Origin: Vibrio marinisediminis | GTDB lineage: Bacteria; Pseudomonadota; Gammaproteobacteria; Enterobacterales; Vibrionaceae | Direction of reading: 5' to 3' | DNA length: 64,000 bases | Assembly: GCF_014050145.1 (NCBI RefSeq) | Contig: NZ_JACFYF010000011.1 | Span: 1-64,000 of the forward strand | Shown: in pieces, positions 18,553-26,346 of the stretch | Layout of the letters: each line of letters starts with the position of its first letter | How positions within the stretch are numbered: the stretch's first letter is position 1 | Program-made: the position numbers and the translations under genes | The notes under the pieces: model-generated | What the model saw: only the letters and a program-made list of their open reading frames with translations | Database searches by the model: none | What the model was told of the DNA's origin: nothing

Positions 18553-20010
18553 ATGTCTAAGAAAAGTAAGCCCTTCTATAGGGAAATGCGTAAAAATGCA
18601 CACGAATTTGAGAACCGTGAAGAGTTCCTTAACCACGATCTCAAAATAATGAGTTTTCGCCGCTGGGGTATTCACTTACCTTCACGCGATTACAGTGTCG
18701 AGCTTGAAGACTTAGTACCCGCACTAGCGGCAACGATCGGTAAAGTGGTCATGGTAACCGCGATGGTGGCTGTATTTGCGGCACAATTTGGGTTATCGCC
18801 AGAGTTTGTTGCAGAAAACGTGCGTTATGAGCTACTGATCGCTGGTGCTCTGTTTGTAATCCTATTCTCTGCAATTTTGAACCCAAACTCTAACTTAGCG
18901 GGTACTCACGGCCCAATGATTCCATTGATCCCCTTGATTGCTGCTGCTGGGGGACATCCGTTGGCTTTGGGCATCATGGTCTGTATGTTCGGTTTTATCC
19001 TCGCTTATACCAAAGGTGGGTCAAAACTGATGACACTAACGGGGGTTGGCGTTCGGGGCGGCCTGCTTATCTATTTAGGGGCTGTCGGTCTGATTGGTCA
19101 GATCAATAAAACCGAAGCTTGGGCTTCAAGTACCGATCAAGGCTACATTTCGTTTGCAGTTATTGGCGTGACCCTAGCAGTCTACGCTTACCTTGCTAAA
19201 GTCAATAAGCGCTGGTTAGCTATCCCGTTGTGTTCTCTCATTGCTGGTATTGTTGCCTATGTTTTAGGGGCAGAATTCGCCTTTACGACCGAACCTGGGC
19301 TTCCACACTTCAGTCCATTCTACTGGTGGGGAGAAGACACAGGTTGGCAATTAGGCTGGCCTAATCTAGAACACTTCATCGCCGTAACACCATTTGCTTT
19401 ATTAGCTGTTGCGATGTGGTCACCTGATTACCTTGGTCACCGCGTGTTCCAAGAACTGAACTATCCGAAAGAAGCGAAAGGCGTTCTAATGGACGTAGAT
19501 GACACCATGATGGTTGCGTCAATTCGTCAAGGTATTGGTTCATTCCTTGGTGGTGGTAACCTAGCTTCTTCTTGGGGTACCTACATGATCCCAGCAGCTA
19601 TCGCTAAACGTCCTATCCCTGGTGGTGCACTGCTAACCGGTATTATGTGTATTGCTGCCGCCGTTATTGGCTACCCAATGGATCTTGCCATGTGGGAACC
19701 GGTACTGCGCGTTGCTCTGATTGTTGGTGTATTTTTACCGTTGCTTGAAGCGGGTATGCAGATGATCCACAAGCACAAAGACTCACTCAGTGCAGGTATC
19801 TGTATCTTCGCTTGTGCTTTCGTGAACCCAGTATTTGGTTGGGCAACAACTATGTTACTGGATAACATGGGTCTAATTGGTGACCATGAACGTGCAAAAG
19901 AGCTATCAGCAAAAGATAAATATCTTATTCCTGGACTAGCATTTGTTGTGTGTGTGGGTTCACTGGCTGTTGTTGGGCAATTACCTGGTATTCCAGCGCT
20001 GATCGGCTAA
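18553..20010 (+). CDS. DUF3360-type multi-pass transporter
   Basis: About 485 residues with 11-13 membrane helices. Conserved-looking polar helix breaks (LAGTHGPMIPLIPLIAAAGG, FLGGGNLASSWGTYMIP) recall the SulP/uracil-permease fold (7+7 inverted repeat). Length and N-terminus fit DUF3360, a mainly marine gammaproteobacterial family, as I remember it. ATG at 18505 is in frame, but AAGGAAG 6 bases before ATG 18553 (MSKKSKPF) marks the true start. Substrate unknown. It is followed by a long palindromic terminator. Confidence 0.75.
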   Translation: MSKKSKPFYREMRKNAHEFENREEFLNHDLKIMSFRRWGIHLPSRDYSVELEDLVPALAATIGKVVMVTAMVAVFAAQFGLSPEFVAENVRYELLIAGALFVILFSAILNPNSNLAGTHGPMIPLIPLIAAAGGHPLALGIMVCMFGFILAYTKGGSKLMTLTGVGVRGGLLIYLGAVGLIGQINKTEAWASSTDQGYISFAVIGVTLAVYAYLAKVNKRWLAIPLCSLIAGIVAYVLGAEFAFTTEPGLPHFSPFYWWGEDTGWQLGWPNLEHFIAVTPFALLAVAMWSPDYLGHRVFQELNYPKEAKGVLMDVDDTMMVASIRQGIGSFLGGGNLASSWGTYMIPAAIAKRPIPGGALLTGIMCIAAAVIGYPMDLAMWEPVLRVALIVGVFLPLLEAGMQMIHKHKDSLSAGICIFACAFVNPVFGWATTMLLDNMGLIGDHERAKELSAKDKYLIPGLAFVVCVGSLAVVGQLPGIPALIG

Positions 20011-20022
20011 CCAATATCATAT

Positions 20023-20092
20023 GGGTCAGCTCTTTCTTCTGCAATACAAGTCAGTTGTATTAATAGCAGAAGGTAAGACCTGACCCTTTTTT
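20023..20092 (+). terminator. Long palindromic terminator with repeat-element end motif
   Basis: GGGTCAG (20023) pairs with CTGACCC (20080-20086), followed by seven T. Inner arms CTTCTGC/GCAGAAG and AATACAA/TTGTATT extend the stem. The right end, read on the minus strand, is GGGTCAGGTCTTAC followed by CTTCTGC, nearly the same as 23594-23614. So this terminator is probably an interspersed palindromic repeat. Confidence 0.8.
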
Positions 20093-20101
20093 GTGAATGC
20101 A

Positions 20102-20185
20102 GAGTTGAGAGATGGAGAAAGAGTTGAGAGATGGAGAAAGAGTTGAGAGATAGAGAAAGAGTTGAGAGATAGAGAAAGAGTTGAG
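20102..20185. repeat. 19-bp tandem repeat, 4.4 copies
   Basis: The unit GAGTTGAGAGATGGAGAAA starts at 20102, 20121, 20140 and 20159. The last two copies differ by one base (GATAGAG), and a partial fifth starts at 20178. The array is purine-rich on plus. A diverged solo unit is present at 15470-15493. Confidence 0.95.
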
Positions 20186-20458
20186 CGGGCGAGGGGAGGT
20201 CGTCTCTCTAGATCAAACCCAAGATATTTCTTGGGCTTTACCGCTTAAGAAGTTTTTGGACAGAAACAATTTAGCGCATTGACTAATTTAGGAACTTCCC
20301 GATTAGCTTAAATATGCCCCAGCCTAAACCTCTTAAATAAATGCATTATATAGAAATGGTCTAGCGTCAAACTAGACCATTGATTCAGATAAGCAAAAAG
20401 GCAAAAGGAGATCACCCCTATTTTTAACTAGGCACACTATCCAAATTGATTGTGAACC
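20186..20458. other. Intergenic region before the DUF1254/DUF1214 gene end
   Basis: No gene. It contains a small hairpin (CCCAAG 20218 / CTTGGG 20230) and a perfect 10-bp stem (AATGGTCTAG 20355-20364 / CTAGACCATT 20372-20381), which probably ends the minus-strand DUF1254 transcript. Confidence 0.5.
20355..20381 (-). terminator. Terminator-like hairpin of the DUF1254 gene
   Basis: A perfect 10-bp stem with a 7-base loop, about 80 bases past the stop of the minus-strand gene. Only a weak T stretch (TTTCT) follows on that strand. Confidence 0.55.
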
Positions 20459-21439
20459 CTATTGCTTACCAGTTACGTTGTACATGTTGTCTGCTTGCTC
20501 TTTGACGGTCTCGGCATCAATTGGAAGGTACATTCTTACTAAGAAATTACCGCCTTTTTCTACTGTAGCATTACCTGTACCCAGCTCGCAGTTGGTCGTG
20601 AATGAGAAAGAATTACCATTATCTTTCATCTCACTGTGCGGAATATAAAAATCACTTTCATGAATCCAACCATCAGCACCATAGAAAGTAGCAGATAGAT
20701 ATCCGTTATTCTTCCAATCTAGAGACGGCTTCTCAATGGTCCACGTCTGGCATTCGTCTGAAGTGACTTGCAGGGGAACATATTGAGCAGTATCCATAGG
20801 TAGTCCGCCCCATCCATAAGCTGCCGCATATAGGTAGTTATGAGGATCCACATCATCTAGCGTTTTTCCAAAGGCGTTGTGCCCGGCAATAGGTTGCTCT
20901 CCGGAGTTAACCTGACGCACTAACTCATCACGGAATGCAATCACTTCATCTGCATCAAAGCCTTTAGCAAGATAGGGTCTTGCGGCGTTCGCTTCAAACT
21001 TCAACTGACTTTGGCGATGTTTGGTATCGGCGTAGTCACCGTTATCACGGGTTCTCGCCAGTAGGTAAACATATTCACCTTGAATGTCATCAGCTGTCAC
21101 TTTTAGGGTTTCACCATTTTTCACAACTTGGTGGAATAGGTGGTGTTCGTCAATGATGTGAATGATCTGAAATTCATCAGATTTAGGGACAGTAAATGTT
21201 GCACCTTTACTCACATCAACGATAGCAATGGAGTACACAACATCACGGTTAGAACGGATGACTTGTTGGTTATCGATACTTACGGGATCATCATGCATCC
21301 ATTTGTTCACGCCGACTTTTTCTTGCACGCCTGTGAAGTACCAATCAGATTCGGCAACGACGTAGCTGTCCATTGTTACAGGGGCCGCAACACAGCTAAA
21401 TGCACTGATTAGAGATAAAGATAGAATCGTTTTTTTCAT
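20459..21439 (-). CDS. Exported DUF1254/DUF1214 domain protein
   Basis: A 326-residue protein with a signal peptide (MKKTILSLSLISAFSCVAA). Its N-terminal half matches DUF1254 (VVYSIAIVDVSKGATFTVP, YLLARTRDNGDY). The C-terminal half matches DUF1214 (LDWKNNGYLSATFYGADGW, GGNFLVRMYLPID). These proteins are periplasmic, beta-rich and of unknown role. A LysR regulator is transcribed divergently, with an inverted repeat in the shared promoter region, so the LysR protein probably controls this gene. Confidence 0.86.
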   Translation of the reverse strand: MKKTILSLSLISAFSCVAAPVTMDSYVVAESDWYFTGVQEKVGVNKWMHDDPVSIDNQQVIRSNRDVVYSIAIVDVSKGATFTVPKSDEFQIIHIIDEHHLFHQVVKNGETLKVTADDIQGEYVYLLARTRDNGDYADTKHRQSQLKFEANAARPYLAKGFDADEVIAFRDELVRQVNSGEQPIAGHNAFGKTLDDVDPHNYLYAAAYGWGGLPMDTAQYVPLQVTSDECQTWTIEKPSLDWKNNGYLSATFYGADGWIHESDFYIPHSEMKDNGNSFSFTTNCELGTGNATVEKGGNFLVRMYLPIDAETVKEQADNMYNVTGKQ

Positions 21440-21490
21440 ATTTTGACTCGCTTATTCGAAGGTTTAATTATCGTCCTTCTAAAATTTTGC

Positions 21491-21521
21491 CGAATCAGTG
21501 CGTTAACTGCGTGCTGATTCG
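21491..21521. promoter_or_regulatory. Dyad in the LysR/DUF1254 divergent promoter
   Basis: CGAATCAG (21491-21498) and CTGATTCG (21514-21521) are exact inverted copies around a 15-base centre that includes the palindrome GTTAAC. A second near-palindrome (ATTCGAATATTTGAAT) lies near 21565-21580. These are plausible LysR operators by position. Confidence 0.5.
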
Positions 21522-21631
21522 TATTCCATTACCTATGCCTGTGATGATAAAGATCCAATTGAGATTCGAATATTTGAATTTAGTTACCTTGCTGTTAAGC
21601 TGAACTTAATACAGCTTATAAAGGGACAGCA

Positions 21632-22552
21632 ATGAGCAACGATAAGTTTAAGAACCTTGATCTCAACCTACTCAAGTTATTCTCTGTTGTTTATCAACAA
21701 CGTAACTTAAAGAAATCTTCTGAGTTGCTCTTTATTTCACCTCCTGCTGTTAGCCAAAATATTAATAAGTTACGTGACCACTTTGAGGATGAGTTGTTTG
21801 TTAAAACCCCAAAGGGGTTTGATACGACTCCGTTTGCAGACAGTCTTTTTTCGGCCTTGTCTCCAGCGTTAACTTATTTGTCCCACGCGGTGAATACTCA
21901 TGGTGAATTTGAGCCTAGCGAGCTTGATGGCACTATCACGGTCGATATGGGGCAACAGATCATTCCTTGGTTATCGCCGATGATGTTTGAGCAAATCTCA
22001 GTGTTATGCCCGAACGTTACTTTTGCTTCTCACAATATGACCACTGCAACACCCGCAATGATGAAAACTGATCAAGTCGACATTGCTGTCCAATTTCAGT
22101 TTTCTAGTACGACAAAAGATATCTACGAGCTTCCTCTAGATGATGTGAGCTTCGTTGCGGTGGTGAGAGAAGATCACCCCTTTAAGAAAGAAACGGCGAC
22201 GATTGAGGAGCTATTAGAATACGATTTTGCCCTGATAGAAATGCCGTTTTTTAATACTTTCCATACTTCGCTTATTGAACAAGTGATAGCCAAAAAAGGG
22301 TTAGACATTAATGTTGTTCATAGAAGTACATCAGCGATCAGCATTCGTGAAATTGTGTTGAAGACGGACTTGATTGCTCCGGCTCTAGAAAACTTTGTGC
22401 AGCATTGTGGGGAAGGGCTCAGGGCGATAAAGGTCACGAACTTTGAAGAACTTACTACGTTGCGTTTATGTGCCTATATCCACAAGAAGAACAGGAAGAG
22501 TAAAAAACACTTGTGGCTATATGAGATGATTAAATCACTTATCAATACGTAA
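21632..22552 (+). CDS. LysR-family transcriptional regulator
   Basis: A 306-residue regulator. The N-terminal winged helix-turn-helix spans residues about 9-66 (LDLNLLKLFSVVYQQRNLKK, ISPPAVSQNINKLRDHF). A substrate-binding-like effector domain spans about 95-300. AAGGGACAGC precedes the ATG. It is divergent from the DUF1254/DUF1214 gene and convergent with an outer-membrane protein gene. The likely target is the divergent neighbour; the inducer is unknown. Confidence 0.93.
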   Translation: MSNDKFKNLDLNLLKLFSVVYQQRNLKKSSELLFISPPAVSQNINKLRDHFEDELFVKTPKGFDTTPFADSLFSALSPALTYLSHAVNTHGEFEPSELDGTITVDMGQQIIPWLSPMMFEQISVLCPNVTFASHNMTTATPAMMKTDQVDIAVQFQFSSTTKDIYELPLDDVSFVAVVREDHPFKKETATIEELLEYDFALIEMPFFNTFHTSLIEQVIAKKGLDINVVHRSTSAISIREIVLKTDLIAPALENFVQHCGEGLRAIKVTNFEELTTLRLCAYIHKKNRKSKKHLWLYEMIKSLINT

Positions 22553-22585
22553 GAGTTGGCTCGGCAAATTGCAAACCAACTCTTA
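22550..22585. terminator. Bidirectional terminator overlapping the LysR stop codon
   Basis: TAAGAGTTGG (22550-22559) pairs perfectly with CCAACTCTTA (22576-22585). The TAA of the LysR gene forms the outer base pairs. It separates two convergent genes. Confidence 0.75.
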
Positions 22586-22594
22586 TTCTATGAA

Positions 22595-23383
22595 TTAAAA
22601 TTGGTAATTGAACTCAATGCGATGATCACCATCTGAGTAGTGGGTGTTTTCACTCCAGTTGGCATAGTAGCGGACATTTGCTCTTGGAATTAGTTGGTAA
22701 CCTAACGAAAATTCATGGGTCATGATAGAGTCACCTTGCTGAAAACCTTGCTCTTTGTAATCAGATGAGCCCGAAATTGTGCCCATGTACATTGGGTTAT
22801 AATTGAGCCAAATTTTGTCTGTAATTTGCATCTTTGCGTACATACCAGCCACGTAAAAAGTTCCGTGTAGGTTGTAGCGGTCTCGAACTTGGCTAGCGTC
22901 TAAATCTCCACCCGTTGTCCCCTCGAACTCCTCTCCTGCGGCAATACCTAAGCCAGCAAGCGGGTAGAAGTTGAACATGCCCATCTGCGGCAGCGCTTGG
23001 ATGAAGCTATAAGATGCTGAACCTTGGTTACTATCAAAGTTCCAATTCACATCAACTTGAGATCCTCGACCATTGGTTAGGTCAACGCTGAAATTTCTAA
23101 ATCGAATTGAGTCGATGCTGTCATCGTTGTTTCGATCGTTCCACCCCAGAGTGTCGCCTGCAATACCTTTGATTTCGAAAACATTCATCCCCATCGTGAC
23201 ATCATTACCCGTATCATAGGTTTGACCGACTTTAACGTTAAGTCCTTTGTCGGTGTAGCCAAAACCTGCCTGTGTATAGACCGCAAGCGGGTCCGACATA
23301 TCTTGAATTTCAGACTCTTGAGCAAAGGATGCTGTTGCAATAGAAAGGGATGTTAGAGCGAAGATAGACCTGCGTATAAACAT
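22595..23383 (-). CDS. Outer-membrane beta-barrel protein, unknown
   Basis: A 262-residue protein with a signal peptide (MFIRRSIFALTSLSIATASFA). Alternating amphipathic strands are rich in aromatic and Gly residues, and the C-terminus ends with a beta-signal (HRIEFNYQF, terminal Phe), as expected of an outer-membrane barrel of about 10-12 strands. I do not recognise a named porin. An acidic loop (NDRNNDDSID) is probably surface-exposed. The gene is convergent with the LysR gene and has its own promoter region. Confidence 0.8.
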   Translation of the reverse strand: MFIRRSIFALTSLSIATASFAQESEIQDMSDPLAVYTQAGFGYTDKGLNVKVGQTYDTGNDVTMGMNVFEIKGIAGDTLGWNDRNNDDSIDSIRFRNFSVDLTNGRGSQVDVNWNFDSNQGSASYSFIQALPQMGMFNFYPLAGLGIAAGEEFEGTTGGDLDASQVRDRYNLHGTFYVAGMYAKMQITDKIWLNYNPMYMGTISGSSDYKEQGFQQGDSIMTHEFSLGYQLIPRANVRYYANWSENTHYSDGDHRIEFNYQF

Positions 23384-23994
23384 TTGTAACCTCGTTAAAT
23401 GGTAGGTCTACGTCCTTGTAGAATTAAGACTCACCAAGACTTTACAAATAGTTTTTGCATGCCGGAATTCACAATTGCTTAATCAGGTGTTAAGTGGGGC
23501 TTCATAAAATGAAGGTGAAGCCGATAGGAAAATCAAAACACATTTTGGGGCACATACATTTTAGGTTATTAGCTCTAAAGTATGGGTTCAACGGGGTCAG
23601 GTCTTACTTTTTGCTTAGTCAATCCCCCCCCAACGATTAGCTCGCCAATTCAAACACCTCATTAGGTAAAAATTCAGGACAGAATTTTTAGGTTTTCGGC
23701 GTCGGGAACGCCTAAAACCGACCGGACAGCGACAAAGAAAGTAAAGCGCCTTTCTGTTTACTCTTTGGCAAGACAAAGAGTGACTGGACCGCTTACAGTA
23801 AGGGCAAAGAAATCAGCAGACTTAAAAGCGGGACATATCAACAACTAAACGCAAAAGCGAGCTCTAAGTTAGTTTGACTCACCGAGGGGCATTTCTGAGC
23901 TAGCAAGATTAGCTAGCTCGGTGTTGGTAGAGGGGATTTTAAAAGGTAGCACTAAGGCATGCGTGCGACCTAAAAAATACAGTTTATGAGGCGA
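23384..23994. other. Non-coding island rich in inverted repeats (REP-like)
   Basis: No supported ORF in 611 bases. Structures in order: GGGTCAGGTCTTAC end motif at 23594; C8 homopolymer near 23624; imperfect palindrome GGTTTTCGGCG / CGCCTAAAACC at 23691-23719; CTCTTTG / CAAAGAG at 23762-23781; compound hairpin at 23880-23923 (CACCGAG/CTCGGTG outside GAGCTAGC/GCTAGCTC). The string resembles REP-type or RAYT-flanking repeats, though no transposase is present. Confidence 0.6.
23880..23923. repeat. Compound hairpin in REP-like island
   Basis: The inner perfect arms GAGCTAGC (23897-23904) and GCTAGCTC (23912-23919) have a 7-base loop. Outer arms CACCGAG (23880-23886) and CTCGGTG (23917-23923) compete or extend. 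It is probably a structured repeat unit. Confidence 0.6.
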
Positions 23995-24807
23995 TCACTC
24001 AAACTTACGCGGTAAATAGTCACGCTTGGAATCCGGTTTTCGTTCTCTGCTGATCGCAACCGCTCGGTTTTTCCCCAAAGCCACTCTAATTTGATACCAA
24101 GTTTCCAAAAATAGAGCCTTGCCGGCAGATGAGCACCAGGTTTGGTTATAAAGCTTTTTGTTTGCCGCTAATACGTCGGGTGAGCGATTAATACATTCCA
24201 ATGCTAACTCGTAAGCCGCACTAAAGGGATCGGCTGCGACTTTTGTGACCAAGCCGATTCTATGTGCTTCGTCACTATCAATTACTTTCGCCGTCATCGC
24301 TAATTCAAGAGTATGATCTTGTCGCATTACTTCTCTAAATGCGACGGCTCCGCCCATGTCTGGGATTAACCCCCACTTTGCTTCCATGATCGAAAAGTTT
24401 GCATCATGAGATGCGATACGAAAATCTCCACCGCTCGCCAATTGTAAACCTCCTCCCCAACAACGACCATGGATGGCAAAGATCACAGGGCAGGGGATGT
24501 CACGCCAGCCCAACGAGAAACGTTGCGCGCTATTTGGCATTGTCGGCCACCATTTGAACAATAATTTGAGAGCATCCACTTTGTTCGTCAATAAAGATTT
24601 TACATCCAAACCTGAGCAAAAATCACTGCCAGCACCTTGTACAATAACGGCTCTAATTAGTCGTTCCTTTTTAAGCTTTTTGGTTAATCTATTCACTTGC
24701 TGGAACATTTCCATATCAATAGCGTTGAGCTTATCGGGGCGATTTAGCGTAACAATTGCAATTTGGTTTTCATCAATTTCGCATGTAATACGAGGTTGTG
24801 TTGGCAT
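23995..24807 (-). CDS. Crotonase/enoyl-CoA hydratase family protein
   Basis: A 270-residue crotonase-fold enzyme, with the CoA-binding and oxyanion region at residues about 60-70 (GSDFCSGLD) and 113-135 (GRCWGGGLQLASGGDFRIAS). The first catalytic Glu of true hydratases (GGxxE) is Gln122 here, while the second acidic position (SIMEAKWG) remains. So it may be an isomerase or another crotonase reaction rather than a hydratase. It stands alone on the minus strand, with no linked fatty-acid genes. ATG 24807 is followed by a typical start (MPTQPRITCEI). Confidence 0.85.
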   Translation of the reverse strand: MPTQPRITCEIDENQIAIVTLNRPDKLNAIDMEMFQQVNRLTKKLKKERLIRAVIVQGAGSDFCSGLDVKSLLTNKVDALKLLFKWWPTMPNSAQRFSLGWRDIPCPVIFAIHGRCWGGGLQLASGGDFRIASHDANFSIMEAKWGLIPDMGGAVAFREVMRQDHTLELAMTAKVIDSDEAHRIGLVTKVAADPFSAAYELALECINRSPDVLAANKKLYNQTWCSSAGKALFLETWYQIRVALGKNRAVAISRERKPDSKRDYLPRKFE

Positions 24808-25002
24808 AGTGGCTTCCGAATAGTGGTCATACCACTAACGTAGGCAATGAATTGATATTTTTAAAGGTAGAGTTGTTTAGAATGAGAGAGTTATGCAGCT
24901 TTGGTTAATCCAAATGTAAAAACGGCAACGATGTTTCAGATTATTTTTGGTAGTAAGAACTCGTATAAATGGAATGTGGCTGAGAATTTAACTCAGACAA
25001 AC

Positions 25003-25026
25003 AAAAGCCCCGCATGGCAGGGCTTA
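25003..25026 (-). terminator. Intrinsic terminator after manA
   Basis: On the minus strand AGCCCTGC, loop CAT, GCGGGGCT (one G-T pair), then TTTTGTTTG, 23 bases after the manA stop. Confidence 0.85.
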
Positions 25027-25048
25027 AGTACTTAGAAACTCGCTAGAT

Positions 25049-26266
25049 TTAACTGTAAGCGCGCGCAACTCGACCTTGGCACTCTAGGGTGTAGCTTTGT
25101 GCGTAAGCAGGCACAAATACAGACTGACCTTTCTCAATTGCGCAGCTTTGACCATTGCTGTGAGTCAGCGTCATTGAGCTATCAAGTGCTAACAAGATCT
25201 CCGCCGTGTTGATCTCTATTACACGATCAGTAGAGCTTGGAATAATCGCAAATTTGAAGTCTTCTACTGGGATAGGGTATTCCAGTACTTCATCATTCAC
25301 ATTTGGCTCTAACAGTAGCGTATCGAAAGGTTTCTCTTCAAAAATCGTACACGCAACTAGCTCATCAATATCCATGAACTTTGGCGTTAAACCGGCACGT
25401 AGTACGTTGTCTGAGTTCGCCATTATTTCAAGACCAGTACCTTTGATGTAAGCGTGTGGTGTTTCCGCATCTAGGAACATTGCCTGACCTGGCTCAAGAG
25501 TGATGATATTGAGTGTTAGCGGTACAAACAGACCAATATCACCTGGGTATTGAGTCTCTAGCTCAACAATCAGTGCCATTAATGGATCTTGAGAGTTGTT
25601 TGCGTAAGCCATTAGCGCAGCTAGTGCGTTATCTTTACTCTCGCCATTTAGAGAGAGCAGAGCAGAGAAGAAATCACTCAGCCCTTGAGCGGTTTGGTTT
25701 TCAACTAGAGCCGCAAGTAACGTTGCCAGTTCAGGGATGTCTAAACGAGAGAAGTTGGCAATGATCTCTTCAGTCGAGCGGAATCCATTCATCGCTTGGT
25801 ACGAGGTTAGTGCGTAAACCAGCTCAGGCTTGTGGTTTGGATCTTTGTAGTTACGGTTAGCCGCTGTTAGAGCAATACCTTGTTGTTCTTCACGGGCGAA
25901 ACCGGTTTCTGCCTGCTGTTTATTTGGGTGCACCTGAATTGAAAGCGCTTTTTCAGCCGCTAGGATCTTAAATAAGTAAGGCAGTTCACCAAAACGTTGC
26001 GTAACTTTTTCGCTTAAAAAAGCGTTCATGTCATTGCTAATCAGTTCAGACAGTTTCGTCGTTTCGCCTTGGCTTTCAACCATAGAACAGCCATTAGGGT
26101 GCGCACCCATCCAAACTTCAGCTTGAGGTTCGCCAGTTGGGTTTTCAATACCAAAAAGCTGGTTGACTGAGGTTGTGCTGCCCCATGCGTAATTTTGGAT
26201 GACGTTGGTCATCGGGAAGAATACAGAATGTAGGTTTTGATTGTTTTCAAAAAGAGTATCAGACAT
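25049..26266 (-). CDS. manA: Mannose-6-phosphate isomerase, class I
   Basis: About 405 residues. It interconverts mannose-6-P and fructose-6-P in the cytoplasm. The class I signature is present: FPMTNVIQNYAWGS near the start, zinc ligands in SIQVHPNK (Gln, His), the Glu of HKPELVYA, and the His of ETPHAYIKG. It lies directly downstream of an EIIABC permease on the same strand, suggesting that permease takes up mannose. ATG at 26278 is possible, but GGTGA 5 bases before ATG 26266 (MSDTLFE) favours the shorter form. Confidence 0.95.
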   Translation of the reverse strand: MSDTLFENNQNLHSVFFPMTNVIQNYAWGSTTSVNQLFGIENPTGEPQAEVWMGAHPNGCSMVESQGETTKLSELISNDMNAFLSEKVTQRFGELPYLFKILAAEKALSIQVHPNKQQAETGFAREEQQGIALTAANRNYKDPNHKPELVYALTSYQAMNGFRSTEEIIANFSRLDIPELATLLAALVENQTAQGLSDFFSALLSLNGESKDNALAALMAYANNSQDPLMALIVELETQYPGDIGLFVPLTLNIITLEPGQAMFLDAETPHAYIKGTGLEIMANSDNVLRAGLTPKFMDIDELVACTIFEEKPFDTLLLEPNVNDEVLEYPIPVEDFKFAIIPSSTDRVIEINTAEILLALDSSMTLTHSNGQSCAIEKGQSVFVPAYAQSYTLECQGRVARAYS

Positions 26267-26301
26267 CAATGTCACCATAAAATTTGCAGGCTGTAATGCA
26301 A

Positions 26302-26331
26302 CATGACCTAAGCAAAATTGCCTAGGTCATG
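26302..26331 (-). promoter_or_regulatory. Intercistronic hairpin between the EIIABC gene and manA
   Basis: CATGACCTA (26302-26310) pairs perfectly with TAGGTCATG (26323-26331), loop of 12. No T-run follows on the minus strand, so it is more likely an mRNA-stability or processing element than a full terminator. Confidence 0.55.
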
Positions 26332-26346
26332 AGAGTTTATAGCGAG

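Noticed and set aside
20102-20185. 19-bp repeats considered as a CRISPR array or replication-origin iterons
   Set aside because: Units are directly adjacent without spacers, and no rep or cas gene is near.
23384-23994. Possible degraded transposase gene in the repeat-rich island
   Set aside because: All six frames are closed at short intervals and no transposase motif can be seen; only structured repeats remain.
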